Assembly (NCBI RefSeq): GCF_019966545.1
Contig: NZ_JAIMIC010000002.1
Span: 62,001 to 126,000 of the forward strand
DNA from: Heliomarina baculiformis
GTDB taxonomy: Bacteria; Pseudomonadota; Alphaproteobacteria; Rhodobacterales; Rhodobacteraceae
DNA length: 64,000 nucleotides
Direction of reading: 5' to 3'
Part shown: piece by piece, positions 9,195 through 18,022 of the stretch
Numbering within the stretch: position 1 is the first letter of the stretch
Layout: every line of letters starts with the position of its first letter
Notes under the pieces: model-generated
Told to the model about the DNA's origin: nothing
The model's database searches: none
What the model saw: the letters and a program-made list of their open reading frames with translations, nothing else
Program-made: the position numbers and the translations under genes

Positions 9195-10372
9195 GTCGGG
9201 TCACCCGATTTGCTGGCCGCGACCCCGGCCCGGTTTCGCGGGTCCGCGGGTTTGTTGCGCATCTGCGCGAAAACGGATTGCGCCTTGGCGTTGCCGAGGC
9301 GGAACTTGCCCTTACGGCCTTGACCCATGTCCGTGCGGCGCATCCGGATGAAAACCGGCTGGCGCTGAAAGCGGTCTGTACGGGGTGCAAAAATGAAGCC
9401 GATCGATTTGACGAGCTATTCGATGCCTACTGGCTGAACGGCGGCCGTGTTAAGCGCAAGGTCACGCCAACCTTGTCGCGGCGGATGAACAGGGATGTGC
9501 ATTCCTCTCGCCCGGCCTCAATCGGGTCAAGCGCTGGATCGGGCACACCCGATGCGCCCGGGGATCGCGGTGGCGAGACCGCCGGGCAGGGCACAGGCAA
9601 GCTGATCGCCAGCGATGTCACCAACAGGATGCGCAAGGATCTGCGTGAACTTGTGACCCGGGCCGAGATCGAAGAAGCTACCCGCGTTGCCGAACGCTTG
9701 GGTGCGGCGATGCGGGATCGGCGGTCGCGCCGCCGCAAGGCAGCCAATCGCGGCAGCCGGTTGCATTTCCGAAAGCTCATTCGGCTCAGCCTTGCCACCG
9801 GTGGAGAGCCGGTCGTTCTGCCGCGCAAGGCCCGCCCTGACCGCAGCCGCAGGATTATCGCGCTATGTGACGTCTCCGGCTCGATGAGCATTTATTCGAA
9901 AGTGTACCTCGCTTTTCTCGCCGGTCTGATGCGCGCTGACCCGCGAGCGGACGCCTATCTGTTCCACACAAGACTGGTTCGCATCACCGAGGCCCTGCGC
10001 GACAAGGACGCCCTGCGCGCGCTTGCGCGCATGTCGTTGATGGCTGATGGCTTTGCGGGCGGCTCGCGCATTGGGGCGAGTATCGGGGAGTTCGCCAAGG
10101 GGCCAGCAAGGCGCATCGTTGACGGACGGACTGTCGTGCTGATTTTGTCCGATGGCTACGACACGGAACCGCCCGAGATGCTGAGCGAAGCGCTCGCCCG
10201 TCTGCGCAAGCGCGGCGGCAGCGTGATCTGGCTGAACCCGCTGAAAGGCTGGGAGAGCTATGCGCCGACCGCGCAAAGCATGCGCGCCGCCCTGCCGTAT
10301 CTTGATCTCTTTCGCGCGGCAAACACGCTGGCCGATCTGGTCAACCTTGAAGGGGACCTTGCACGGATATGA
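9191..10372 (+). CDS. coxE: CoxE, VWA-domain protein for CO dehydrogenase maturation
   Basis: 393 residues. The C-terminal half is a von Willebrand A domain with a complete MIDAS motif, DVSGSMS (Asp227, Ser229, Ser231). The middle (about 100-190) is basic and low in complexity. CoxE proteins pair with MoxR-type ATPases such as CoxD, in the same way as other MoxR/VWA chaperone couples, and are needed for copper insertion in Oligotropha. Four-bp overlaps with coxD and coxF indicate translational coupling. Confidence 0.92.
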   Translation: MSRVTRFAGRDPGPVSRVRGFVAHLRENGLRLGVAEAELALTALTHVRAAHPDENRLALKAVCTGCKNEADRFDELFDAYWLNGGRVKRKVTPTLSRRMNRDVHSSRPASIGSSAGSGTPDAPGDRGGETAGQGTGKLIASDVTNRMRKDLRELVTRAEIEEATRVAERLGAAMRDRRSRRRKAANRGSRLHFRKLIRLSLATGGEPVVLPRKARPDRSRRIIALCDVSGSMSIYSKVYLAFLAGLMRADPRADAYLFHTRLVRITEALRDKDALRALARMSLMADGFAGGSRIGASIGEFAKGPARRIVDGRTVVLILSDGYDTEPPEMLSEALARLRKRGGSVIWLNPLKGWESYAPTAQSMRAALPYLDLFRAANTLADLVNLEGDLARI

Positions 10373-11175
10373 TCCCGACACCGGTGATGGACGAAGAAAT
10401 GACACGAGCGATGTACGGCTTGTGTACGGATAATGTACCGTTTGTGATCGCTACAATTGTCCGGACGTCGGGCCCCACCGCCGCCAAGCCCGGCGCCCGG
10501 GCGCTGCTGCGTCAGGACGGCTCGATCCTGCACGGATTTCTCGGAGGCGGGTGCATTCGCGGTGCGGTGCGCGAAGCCGCGCTGCGCGCCCTGAGCGAGG
10601 GACGCCCGCATCTTGTTTCCATTGCGCCCGACGCCGTTTTGAAAAACGAGGGGCATGTCGCGGGGGAAAGCGCCGATGGTATCAGCTACGCCCGAAATGG
10701 CTGCCCCTCGGAAGGCTTTATCGAGATATTCGTCGAACCCTGCATGCCGCAACCCGAACTTGTGATCTTTGGAACCTCGCCCGTCGCAACGGCGCTTGCC
10801 GATCTGGCCGGAGGGTTCGACTGGACGGTCCGTGCTGTCACGCCCGACGCGCCGCTGGTCTCCTCGTCGAACAACCGTCGCGCCATTGTCATCGCTACGC
10901 AAGGACAGGGCGATATGCAGGCATTGGAACAGGCGTTGGGCACCCAATCCGAGCATATTTCCTTTGTGGGCAGCCACCGCAAGTTTGCATCGCTCGCCAC
11001 GCGCCTCGAAGCGCAGGGTATAGCACGCGCAAAGATCGACGCGGTCCGCGCTCCGGCCGGGCTGGACATCGGAGCTGTGACGGCACGAGAGATCGCGCTG
11101 GCAATTCTTGCGGAACTGGTTCAGATTCGTCGTGCACCGGGAAATCGAATGGACGGGGTCGAAAAGACTACATAG
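10369..11175 (+). CDS. coxF: CoxF, XdhC/CoxI-family maturation protein
   Basis: 268 residues. The N-terminal XdhC-like part has SGPTAAKPGARALLRQDG and GFLGGGCIRGAVREAA, where the GGGC motif is typical for the family. The C-terminal half (about 125-260) is a Rossmann-like domain (VGSHRKF, DIGAVTAREIALAI). XdhC proteins bind molybdenum cofactor, help sulfurate it and hand it to the large subunit. CoxF and CoxI are related, and position after coxE points to CoxF. It overlaps coxE by 4 bp and is the last cox gene here: no coxG, coxH, coxI or coxK follows. Confidence 0.88.
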   Translation: MIPTPVMDEEMTRAMYGLCTDNVPFVIATIVRTSGPTAAKPGARALLRQDGSILHGFLGGGCIRGAVREAALRALSEGRPHLVSIAPDAVLKNEGHVAGESADGISYARNGCPSEGFIEIFVEPCMPQPELVIFGTSPVATALADLAGGFDWTVRAVTPDAPLVSSSNNRRAIVIATQGQGDMQALEQALGTQSEHISFVGSHRKFASLATRLEAQGIARAKIDAVRAPAGLDIGAVTAREIALAILAELVQIRRAPGNRMDGVEKTT

Positions 11176-11292
11176 TCAATGCCGCAACGTGCATACGTTA
11201 CCCATCGTCAAGCAGGATGATCTGTCAAACTGCAAACCGCGCACCAGCTGTTTCCAGTTTCCTTGGCGCGGCGGTGAAGGTATTTGTTAGAT

Positions 11293-11985
11293 ATGAAAAT
11301 AATTCGCTTCGATACTGACGAACGTCAGGGTGATACGATCGGTGATACGGCTTATCGCCGGATACGCTCGGATATCATTCATGGCCGGTTGGTCCCGGAT
11401 GAAAAACTGAAACTGGAGCGCATGAAGGAGGTCTACCGCGCAAGTGTGACCACCCTGCGCGAGATATTGAACCGTCTGGCAGTGGAAGAACTAGTCTCGG
11501 CGGAAGGGCAGCGCGGCTTTCGTGTGGCACCGATCAACGAGGCCGAGCTTCACGACCTCGCGCGGATGCGCACGTTGCTCGAAACTCACGCATTGAGAGA
11601 GTCGATTGTGAGCGGAGACGTCGAGTGGGAAGCTGGTATCGTCGCAGCCCAGTACAAGCTTTCCTCCGTCGAGCGCGATTTGATAGAGGGAGAGGCCCCC
11701 GGTGACCTGAATTGGGTCTCATTCGACTGGGGTTTTCACTATGCGATGATGTCTGCCTGCGGTCAGAGAGTGCTGATGCGCACGTATTCCTCGATCTACG
11801 ACAGGCTTGCGCGCTACCACATGCTCGCGCTTCCTTTCCGTGGAGAAACGGTCGTGGAAGAGCACGAAAGACTGCGAGATCTTGTGATCGGCCGAAAAGC
11901 AGATGACGCTGTCGAGTTGTTGACAAGACACGTTCAGGGTGGTGTCGACTACATCATGCAGTCCGGGCGTTTCAGCGTCGCCTGA
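11293..11985 (+). CDS. GntR-family transcriptional regulator, FadR/FCD subfamily
   Basis: About 230 residues. An N-terminal winged helix (AYRRIRSDIIHGRLVPDEKL, then SVTTLREILNRLAVEELV) is followed by an all-helical FCD ligand domain with metal-ligand His residues (FDWGFHYAMM, EEHERL, LTRHVQGG). The ATG at 11293 is chosen; a TTG at 11284 is in frame but sits too close to GAAGG. It lies 117 bp after coxF on the same strand, and could serve the cox cluster or the genes to the right. No operator was identified. Confidence 0.85.
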   Translation: MKIIRFDTDERQGDTIGDTAYRRIRSDIIHGRLVPDEKLKLERMKEVYRASVTTLREILNRLAVEELVSAEGQRGFRVAPINEAELHDLARMRTLLETHALRESIVSGDVEWEAGIVAAQYKLSSVERDLIEGEAPGDLNWVSFDWGFHYAMMSACGQRVLMRTYSSIYDRLARYHMLALPFRGETVVEEHERLRDLVIGRKADDAVELLTRHVQGGVDYIMQSGRFSVA

Positions 11986-12016
11986 CACGTTCTTGTCTGC
12001 CGTTCACGCGCGGTGA

Positions 12017-12841
12017 TCAAGCCGCGTGGAACAGGAACGATCGCATCGATACGGACCCGAGGTCGATGGAGTCGGTCATGAATGTCAGCGAATCTCGGTC
12101 GTCGGATGCACCAGCCACCGTCAGGGCCGGAAGGTAGTGATCGACCGACGGGTGGGCCATGGTCAAAAGCGAACCAAGTCCCTTGCGATCAGACAGCGTG
12201 TCAAAATCGCGCTGGGCAAGGCGATCCGCAAACAGGCTGTCGAATTCGAGCGCGAAATCCTGCGGTCTGCCGCCGGGGCGCATGGCGCGAAGGTTGTGCA
12301 CGACGTTGCCCGAGCCAAGGATCAGCACACCACGATCCCGCAGCGACGACAGCAATTGGCCGATCTCAAGCTGGTAGTCGAGGTCCTTCGACATGTCGAT
12401 GGAGAGCTGAAATACCGGGACGTCCGCGTCCGGGAACAGGAACTTGAGGACGGTCCATGCGCCGTGATCCAGCCCCCAAGTGTCATCGGTTTCCGCGTGA
12501 TGGCTGGCCAGCAGCGCGGCAACTTCACGGGCCAGTTTTGGATTGCCCTTTGCCTCGTATTGCTGATCGTAAAGGGCGTCTGGGAAGCCGTAGAAATCAT
12601 GGATCGTGCTCGGCATCGCAGAGACATCCACGAGGGTGGTGTTCCTTGTCATCCAGTGGGCAGAGACGACCAGTATCGCCTGCGGACGGGGAAGGGTCTT
12701 GCCGATCTCGATCCATGCTCTGCTGAATTTGGTGTTCTCGATGGCGTTCATCGGGCTGCCATGCCCAAGAAAGAGAACCGGCATTCTGTCGGAAAGGGAG
12801 AGCCGTTCGGAAAGGTCGTTCATTGTTTGCCTAGTGCTCAT
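12017..12841 (-). CDS. LigB/DODA-type extradiol ring-cleavage dioxygenase (YgiD-like)
   Basis: About 274 residues when started at the ATG at 12841, which follows CAAGGGGAC; a longer reading frame adds 18 residues with no family likeness. Motifs of the class III extradiol enzymes that resemble 4,5-DOPA dioxygenase: LFLGHGSPMNAI with the iron His, VVSAHW with a second His, GLDHGAWTVL, GSGNVVHNL and AHPSVDHYLP. E. coli YgiD cleaves L-DOPA in vitro, but the physiological substrate is unclear. It precedes no other catabolic gene and is followed in transcription by nothing on this strand; the DoxX gene lies upstream, 66 bp away. Confidence 0.88.
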   Translation of the reverse strand: MSTRQTMNDLSERLSLSDRMPVLFLGHGSPMNAIENTKFSRAWIEIGKTLPRPQAILVVSAHWMTRNTTLVDVSAMPSTIHDFYGFPDALYDQQYEAKGNPKLAREVAALLASHHAETDDTWGLDHGAWTVLKFLFPDADVPVFQLSIDMSKDLDYQLEIGQLLSSLRDRGVLILGSGNVVHNLRAMRPGGRPQDFALEFDSLFADRLAQRDFDTLSDRKGLGSLLTMAHPSVDHYLPALTVAGASDDRDSLTFMTDSIDLGSVSMRSFLFHAA

Positions 12842-12907
12842 TTTCTTGTCCCCTTGGCTGTGCGGGACCGCGGTTGCGCAGCCCCGATATTCCATTTTGT
12901 GGTATTC

Positions 12908-13330
12908 TCAGGCGAACTGGCCCAGTGCCTTGTCGAGCGCCGGGACGCGCATGGCATAGGCCCCGCTGCCCAAAAGTGCCACGGCAACCTGTGCCACGGT
13001 CCAGAACAACGGGTATTCCCAGCCGCCGCCTTCGCTCGAAAAGCTCCAGCCATTACCGGAATGCGCCCAAGTCGCTCCCAGCAACACAGGGATAAGGGCG
13101 AGCGATACGACTCGTGTGCCGATCCCTAGGATCAGCGCAGCCCCGCCCGCCAGTTCGGCGAAGATCGTGAGGTGGGCAAGGAAGCCGGGCAGCCCGAGGC
13201 TTTCAAAATATCCGACCGTACCGGCGACTGTGAACACGAGCACTTTCATCAAGCCGTGGGCAACAAAGAGAATGCCGGTGCTGACGCGCAGTGCGAAGGC
13301 GGCGAAATCCGCCGAAGTCTGAGAATTCAT
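12908..13330 (-). CDS. DoxX-family inner-membrane protein
   Basis: 140 residues with four predicted membrane helices (about 12-30, 50-68, 73-92, 105-125). RVSTGILFVAHGLMKVL at the start and FAELAGGAALILG are typical of DoxX/DoxD-like proteins, a family linked to thiol and oxidative stress or electron transfer with poorly defined chemistry. It lies upstream of the DODA-like gene on the same strand and is divergent from a LysR regulator, an arrangement frequent in proteobacteria for stress-induced DoxX/dioxygenase pairs. Confidence 0.85.
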   Translation of the reverse strand: MNSQTSADFAAFALRVSTGILFVAHGLMKVLVFTVAGTVGYFESLGLPGFLAHLTIFAELAGGAALILGIGTRVVSLALIPVLLGATWAHSGNGWSFSSEGGGWEYPLFWTVAQVAVALLGSGAYAMRVPALDKALGQFA

Positions 13331-13433
13331 ATGTCTTCTCCTGATCTTGGCTCGGCCTCCGCCGGAGCCGGTTTGAGTTTTTTCGCCAGCCCATCGGCTG
13401 TCTGTTCTGAACAGGATTTAAGACTTGAGCGCT

Positions 13434-13459
13434 TTCAATGAAATGGCGAATTTAGTGAA
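13434..13459. promoter_or_regulatory. Possible LysR operator TTCA-N18-TGAA
   Basis: Within the divergent gap between doxX-like and lysR genes, TTCAAT (13434-13439) and its mirrored AGTGAA (13454-13459) make an imperfect dyad in an AT-rich patch. LysR proteins bind such interrupted dyads upstream of divergent targets. The match is weak. Confidence 0.25.
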
Positions 13460-13493
13460 TGACTATCCATGAACCATTCTTAAAATGCGTGGT

Positions 13494-14402
13494 ATGGATC
13501 TTGTAGATGAATTGCGGGCCTTTGTTGCGACAGCGCAAACCGGTTCCTTTACCGCTGCGGCCGATCAACTGGGCGTATCGAACCGGCTGACATCGAAATA
13601 TGTCGCCGAGCTGGAACAACGTCTTGGCGTGCGGCTGCTGCAACGTACGACGCGGAAAGTCGGGTTGACGCCGGACGGAGAAACCCTGCTCGCGCGGGCG
13701 CCGGCCTTGCTTGATGATCTCGACGACCTGCTGGCAGAGGTGACGGAAGAATCGAGGGGGCTTTCGGGTACAATCCGGATTTCGGCACCTGTCACGCTGG
13801 GCGAAGTCTATATCAGTGACATGCTGGGTCGGTTCGCCCGAGCGAACGCGGGCCTGACGCTGGATCTACGGCTTGGCGATCAATTCGTTGATCTTGCGTC
13901 CGAGGGGATTGATCTTGCGTTTCGGCTGGGACGTTCCGACATGCTGTCTCTCAAAGCGCGCAAGCTCGCGTCATTTTCCAGTATCCTCGTGGCCAGCCCC
14001 GGTTACCTCCAAAAGCATGACGCACCTCAGAGACCCGAGGATCTTGTTGGACACAACTGCATCATCGACACGAATAGGCGAAACCCGCGTCGCTGGACCT
14101 TTCGCCGGGGCGCAGATGAGTACGTGGCGAGCGTGCGCGGGCAGTTCATGGTCAATTCCGCGCAGGCGGCAGCGGGGTTGGCACGCGATGGTATGGGCAT
14201 CGCCTACATTCCGCGATTCGCGCTCATCGATGCTGTCGAACGAGGTGATCTGGTGCATCTGTTGCCGGACTATGACGGCGAAACTGGTGTCTTGAACGCG
14301 GTTTATCTTGAAGGGCGTACTTTGCCCCGGAAGGTGCGCATGCTGATCGACTTTGCCGCCGCAGACATCCGCTCGGCCGACCAGTTCTTTGGCGCTGATT
14401 GA
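13494..14402 (+). CDS. LysR-family transcriptional regulator
   Basis: About 302 residues. The N-terminal winged helix is typical (LRAFVATAQTGSFTAAADQLGVS, then RLLQRTTRKVGLTPDGE) and is followed by the periplasmic-binding-like effector domain (about 90-300). The ATG at 13494 matches the family N-terminus (MDLVDELRAF); an ATG three codons earlier at 13485 is also possible and neither has a clear ribosome site. It is of the CrgA/DsdC-like group that often lies divergent from DoxX or quinone-reductase genes, and probably controls the DoxX/DODA pair. Confidence 0.87.
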   Translation: MDLVDELRAFVATAQTGSFTAAADQLGVSNRLTSKYVAELEQRLGVRLLQRTTRKVGLTPDGETLLARAPALLDDLDDLLAEVTEESRGLSGTIRISAPVTLGEVYISDMLGRFARANAGLTLDLRLGDQFVDLASEGIDLAFRLGRSDMLSLKARKLASFSSILVASPGYLQKHDAPQRPEDLVGHNCIIDTNRRNPRRWTFRRGADEYVASVRGQFMVNSAQAAAGLARDGMGIAYIPRFALIDAVERGDLVHLLPDYDGETGVLNAVYLEGRTLPRKVRMLIDFAAADIRSADQFFGAD

Positions 14403-14411
14403 CACCGATCT

Positions 14412-16208
14412 TTACCGGGCTTGCCGGAGGGGACGTTCAGGCGAGGGGCGTGAGGCATCGATGTCGGGCATTTGCGAGCGGTCGGCGCTATCGGTGACTT
14501 CCGGGGCCAGCTTGGCCATCGCTTCGTGATGCGACAGGAAGATATTGCCTGTCAGGTCGTCGATGAGCGCGGAGCGGGCGAGCCTGTCCATCACCGGGCC
14601 TTTGACTTCGGACAGGTGCAGGTCAATCTTCTGGTCCGCAAGCCGGTGGATGATAAGTTCAAGGCTTTCCAGCGCACTGGCGTCAATCGAATTGACGGCG
14701 ACGAGGTTCAGCACGAGGTGACGCAGATTGGGGCGCTCGGCGACGGCGCGCTGGATAATGTCCTCGACGGCACGGGCATTGCCGAACCATAGGCTTTCGT
14801 CGATCCGCAGGGACAGAACCGTGTCTGCACAAGCCACGTCATGGCGCAGGATATTGCGGTAATGCCGGGTGCCGGGGACCTGTCCGATTTCAGCGACGTG
14901 CGGGCGGGCAGAGCGCCAGAGGTGCAGCAGGAGTGAAAGCCCGACGCCGGTGATGATGCCCGCCTCAACCCCGACGGCGAGCGTCACGAGGATGGTGCCG
15001 AGCATCGCGGCGAAGTCGAAGGGCGAATAGCGAAGTGTTCGTCGCAGCGTGCCCAGATCGACGAGGCTGAGCACGGCCACAATGATGGTCGCCGCGAGAA
15101 CTGCGGTAGGTAGATGCTTCAGCAGGGGCGTCAGGAAAAGCGAGGCCAGCGCGATGCCGATGGCAGTAAAAGCGCCTGCCGCGGGCGTTTCTGCTCCGGC
15201 ATCAAAATTCACGACCGAGCGGGCAAATCCACCGGTAACAGGGTAGCCGCCGGAAAAAGCCGAAGCGAGGTTCGAGACACCCAGTCCGATCAGTTCCTGA
15301 TCGGGTCGAATGGACTGACGGCGCTTGGCCGCGAGCGTTTGGGCCACCGAAACGGATTCGACGAAGCCGATGACGGATATCAGAAACGCGGCCGGTAGAA
15401 GATCACGCCACAAAGTCGCGTCGAACAGTGGCAGGCTCAGGTTCGGGAGGCCTTGCGGGATGTCCCCGACAACCGAAACACCGCGTTCTTCCAGACCCAG
15501 CAGAACGACGGCCAGAATGGACACCACGATGGCAAGAACCGGCCCCGTCCTCGCAAGCAGGGCTGCGGCACTCGTCGGCAAGCCACTTCTTTCCAGCAGA
15601 GGTTTCAGCGACGAACGCGACCAGAACAGGAAACCGGTGGCAAGTGCGCCGATGGCGAGTGTTGGAATGTTCGTGTTGCCGATATTTCCGCCAAGGGAGG
15701 CGGCCAGTTCCAGCAGGTTGTGGCCTCCCGCGTCAATCCCGAGGATATGACGCAGTTGGCTGGCCGCGATCAGGATGCCGGAAGCGGTAATGAACCCCGA
15801 AATGACCGGGTGCGACAGCAGGTTGGCCACAAAGCCAAGCCGGAAAATTCCCATGGCAAGGAGCATCAGGCCCGACAGGGTCGCAAGGACGATGGCCGCG
15901 GCGATATAGCGCTCGCTCCCCGGTGGGGCGACAGCTCCGGCCGCTGTCGCCGTGAGCAGCGAAACTACCGCTACGGGCCCGACGGCGAGCGTTCGGCTGG
16001 TTCCGAAAATAGCATAGGCGACCAAGGGCAGGATCGAAGCGTAAAGCCCGACGACGGGCGGAAGCCCCGCAAGCATGGCATAGGCCAGCGATTGCGGGAT
16101 CAGCATGACCGTCACGATGACGGCGGCAAGCCCGTCGTTGTAAAAGCTCTGTCTCGTATACTGGCTTCCCCATTCGAAAACCGGCAGATAGGTCGCCAGG
16201 CGTCTCAT
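14412..16208 (-). CDS. SulP-family anion transporter with STAS domain
   Basis: 598 residues: an integral membrane part (about 20-430, some 12-14 helices) beginning with LAYAMLAGLPPVVGLYASILP, the SulP signature, and including SHPVISGFITASG and SGGYPVTGGFARSVVN. A cytoplasmic STAS domain follows (about 450-560, VVNSIDASALESLE near 500). The family moves sulfate, bicarbonate or other anions. Being the third gene of a persulfide-oxidation operon, 3 bp after the rhodanese, it probably exports sulfite or sulfate formed from sulfide, or imports a sulfur anion. Confidence 0.9.
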   Translation of the reverse strand: MRRLATYLPVFEWGSQYTRQSFYNDGLAAVIVTVMLIPQSLAYAMLAGLPPVVGLYASILPLVAYAIFGTSRTLAVGPVAVVSLLTATAAGAVAPPGSERYIAAAIVLATLSGLMLLAMGIFRLGFVANLLSHPVISGFITASGILIAASQLRHILGIDAGGHNLLELAASLGGNIGNTNIPTLAIGALATGFLFWSRSSLKPLLERSGLPTSAAALLARTGPVLAIVVSILAVVLLGLEERGVSVVGDIPQGLPNLSLPLFDATLWRDLLPAAFLISVIGFVESVSVAQTLAAKRRQSIRPDQELIGLGVSNLASAFSGGYPVTGGFARSVVNFDAGAETPAAGAFTAIGIALASLFLTPLLKHLPTAVLAATIIVAVLSLVDLGTLRRTLRYSPFDFAAMLGTILVTLAVGVEAGIITGVGLSLLLHLWRSARPHVAEIGQVPGTRHYRNILRHDVACADTVLSLRIDESLWFGNARAVEDIIQRAVAERPNLRHLVLNLVAVNSIDASALESLELIIHRLADQKIDLHLSEVKGPVMDRLARSALIDDLTGNIFLSHHEAMAKLAPEVTDSADRSQMPDIDASRPSPERPLRQAR

Positions 16209-16211
16209 TGC

Positions 16212-16595
16212 TTACTTTTCCACCGGCAGGCCTGCTGATTTCCAGCCGGCGATGCCGCCCTGAATGACCTTGGCGTCATAGCCCATGTCGCGCAGGGTGT
16301 CGGCGGCAAGGGCGGCGCGGCCACCAGCGGCGCAGAGCACCAGTATCGGCGCGCTACCACGACGGTCGACCAGCCCCGCCTCGGCCGTATCCAGACTGGA
16401 GTCCGCCCGGGTTTCGAGAATGCCGCGCGGCACGTTCAAAGCGCCGGCGATGCTGCCAACCGTTTCGAGCTCCCCGGGTTCCCGGACATCGAGGATGAGT
16501 CCGCCGCCAGCGGCCATCGTGTTGGCTTCGTCAGGGCTTATGGTTTCGACGCGTGTGTTGGCGTCGGCAACAAGATCTTTCATCGTGCGTGTCAT
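16212..16595 (-). CDS. Rhodanese-domain sulfurtransferase
   Basis: 127 residues, a single rhodanese domain. LILDVREPGELETVGSIAGA is the entry motif and LVLCAAGGRAALAA the active-site loop, with the persulfide-forming Cys in CAAGGR and the conserved Arg closing the loop. It would transfer sulfane sulfur between thiosulfate, glutathione persulfide and a thiol. It sits between the persulfide dioxygenase (9 bp upstream) and the SulP gene, forming a compact operon. Confidence 0.9.
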   Translation of the reverse strand: MTRTMKDLVADANTRVETISPDEANTMAAGGGLILDVREPGELETVGSIAGALNVPRGILETRADSSLDTAEAGLVDRRGSAPILVLCAAGGRAALAADTLRDMGYDAKVIQGGIAGWKSAGLPVEK

Positions 16596-16604
16596 GCTAT
16601 GCTC

Positions 16605-17522
16605 CTAGAATTTGTTTGTTGGCAATTTAAGATAGGAATGGCCGTCATCCTCGGCAGGGGGCAGACGTCCGCCGCGCAAATTGATCTGGAGGGCAGCCAG
16701 AATGCGGTCGGGCAGGGCAAGCGTCGCATCGCGATCGTTGCGTCGTTTGATCCATTCTTCGCGCGACGTCCCGTCGCGGACGTGCTCGTTACTCGTCTTG
16801 TGCTCGGCGACTGTGGCTTCCCACATGGGTTCGTCCCGGTCCTTGGTGCCATAATCATGTCCGACAAAAAGCCGGGTATCCGCAGGCAGAGACAGGATTT
16901 CCTGGATCGAATCCCAAAGTTCCTCGGTGCTTCCGCCGGGGAAATCGGCGCGCGACGTCCCCACATCCGGTTGCATGAGCGTATCATGCGTGAAAGCGGC
17001 GTCGCCGCAGACATAGGTGATCGAGCCAAGCGTGTGTCCGGGCGACAGGATCACGCCAAGTTCCAGATTGCCGAGAGGGATTTTGTCGCCCGCTGCAAGC
17101 AGCCTGTCGAAGTCGCGACCGGGATCAAATGCATCGGGCAAGTTGTAGATTTTCGACCAGATGGCTGCAATGTCGGGCAGCTTGGACCCGATCGCATTGG
17201 GTGCGCCGGTGCGCTCCTTCAAGTGCGCCGAGGCCATCACGTGGTCCGCGTGCGGATGGGTGTCGAGCACCCATTCGACCGTCAGGCCGTTCTCGGCGAC
17301 CAGATCAAGAACCTGATCCATGCTTTCACTCGAGAAACGATAGTTCTTTGGGTCGAAATTCCACACGATATCAATCAGCGCCGCCTTCTTCGTGGCGGGA
17401 TCCGCGCAGATATACTGAATTGAGCCGGTATCTGGTTCGTAAATGCCCCAGACATCCGGGCTTGCCGGACCTTTGGACGCCGATTTGCGTACGATCCGCT
17501 GTTTGAGTTTCGAAGTGCTCAT
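16605..17522 (-). CDS. blh: Persulfide dioxygenase-like metallo-beta-lactamase fold protein (Blh/ETHE1 type)
   Basis: About 305 residues when started at the ATG at 17522, which follows ACGGAGAACC; an upstream in-frame extension of 20 codons lacks family likeness. The metal-binding motif is THPHADH (88-94), followed by LSPGHTLGS and FVGHDYG, which supply the other iron ligands. Proteins of this type oxidise glutathione persulfide to sulfite. In Agrobacterium and Xylella the homologue Blh is controlled by the ArsR repressor BigR and grouped with sulfur genes, as here. Confidence 0.88.
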   Translation of the reverse strand: MSTSKLKQRIVRKSASKGPASPDVWGIYEPDTGSIQYICADPATKKAALIDIVWNFDPKNYRFSSESMDQVLDLVAENGLTVEWVLDTHPHADHVMASAHLKERTGAPNAIGSKLPDIAAIWSKIYNLPDAFDPGRDFDRLLAAGDKIPLGNLELGVILSPGHTLGSITYVCGDAAFTHDTLMQPDVGTSRADFPGGSTEELWDSIQEILSLPADTRLFVGHDYGTKDRDEPMWEATVAEHKTSNEHVRDGTSREEWIKRRNDRDATLALPDRILAALQINLRGGRLPPAEDDGHSYLKLPTNKF

Positions 17523-17588
17523 TCTGGTTCTCCGTTCCGGTAGGAAAGTTCGAACACGCCGGGCTTGCATCACCTTGCGCAACTGTCA

Positions 17589-17609
17589 TATATTAGCAAT
17601 ATCTAAATA
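17589..17609. promoter_or_regulatory. Probable BigR/SqrR operator
   Basis: An AT-rich imperfect dyad, TATTAG-CAATAT-CTAAATA, lies between the divergent blh-like and arsR-type genes, 17 bp before the sensor start. BigR and SqrR bind AT-rich dyads of this kind in the shared promoter of themselves and the persulfide-oxidation genes. Confidence 0.55.
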
Positions 17610-17625
17610 AGGCAATGGTAATGTA

Positions 17626-17955
17626 ATGGCGAATGGAAAAGAAATGTCAGTTGCCGCTCTTCAAGAGATGGCCGAGCATGTCGCCTCGCGCCTGTCTCTT
17701 GTTTCCAATGCCAAGCGGCTGTTGATCCTGTGCGAATTGGTCGAGGGAGAAAAGTCGGTGGGAATGCTGCAATCGGCGGTTGGGATAAGTCAATCTGCCC
17801 TGAGCCAGCATCTCGCAAGGCTGCGCGAAGCCGGGATGGTCGGCACGCGCCGAGAGGGGCAGACGATCTATTACAGCATAACGGACCCTGATCTCGATGT
17901 GCTCATGACCGCGCTTTACGACGCTTTCTGCCGGGATGCGGGACCCGCAGTATAA
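17626..17955 (+). CDS. bigR: ArsR-family persulfide sensor, BigR/SqrR-like
   Basis: 109 residues with an ArsR winged helix (SNAKRLLILCELVEG, recognition helix SQSALSQHLARLREAGMV, wing RREGQTIYYSI). It holds just two Cys, 36 and 102, exactly 66 residues apart, the same spacing as the sensing pair of Rhodobacter SqrR and Xylella BigR; these form a tetrasulfide bridge when exposed to persulfides and release DNA. The metal-site Cys motif of true ArsR proteins (CVCDL) is missing. It therefore most likely represses the divergent blh-rhodanese-sulP operon until sulfide appears. A second ATG at 17644 is possible. Confidence 0.9.
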   Translation: MANGKEMSVAALQEMAEHVASRLSLVSNAKRLLILCELVEGEKSVGMLQSAVGISQSALSQHLARLREAGMVGTRREGQTIYYSITDPDLDVLMTALYDAFCRDAGPAV

Positions 17956-18022
17956 ATCAAAAAAATGCGCGCCACCCGTAAAGGCAGCGCGTAATTTTCT
18001 TACAGAACCAGCTTGGTGCCGG

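Noticed and set aside
17626-17955. Arsenic or metal sensor
   Set aside because: No CVCDL-type metal site; the only two Cys have the spacing of persulfide sensors and the target genes are for sulfur.
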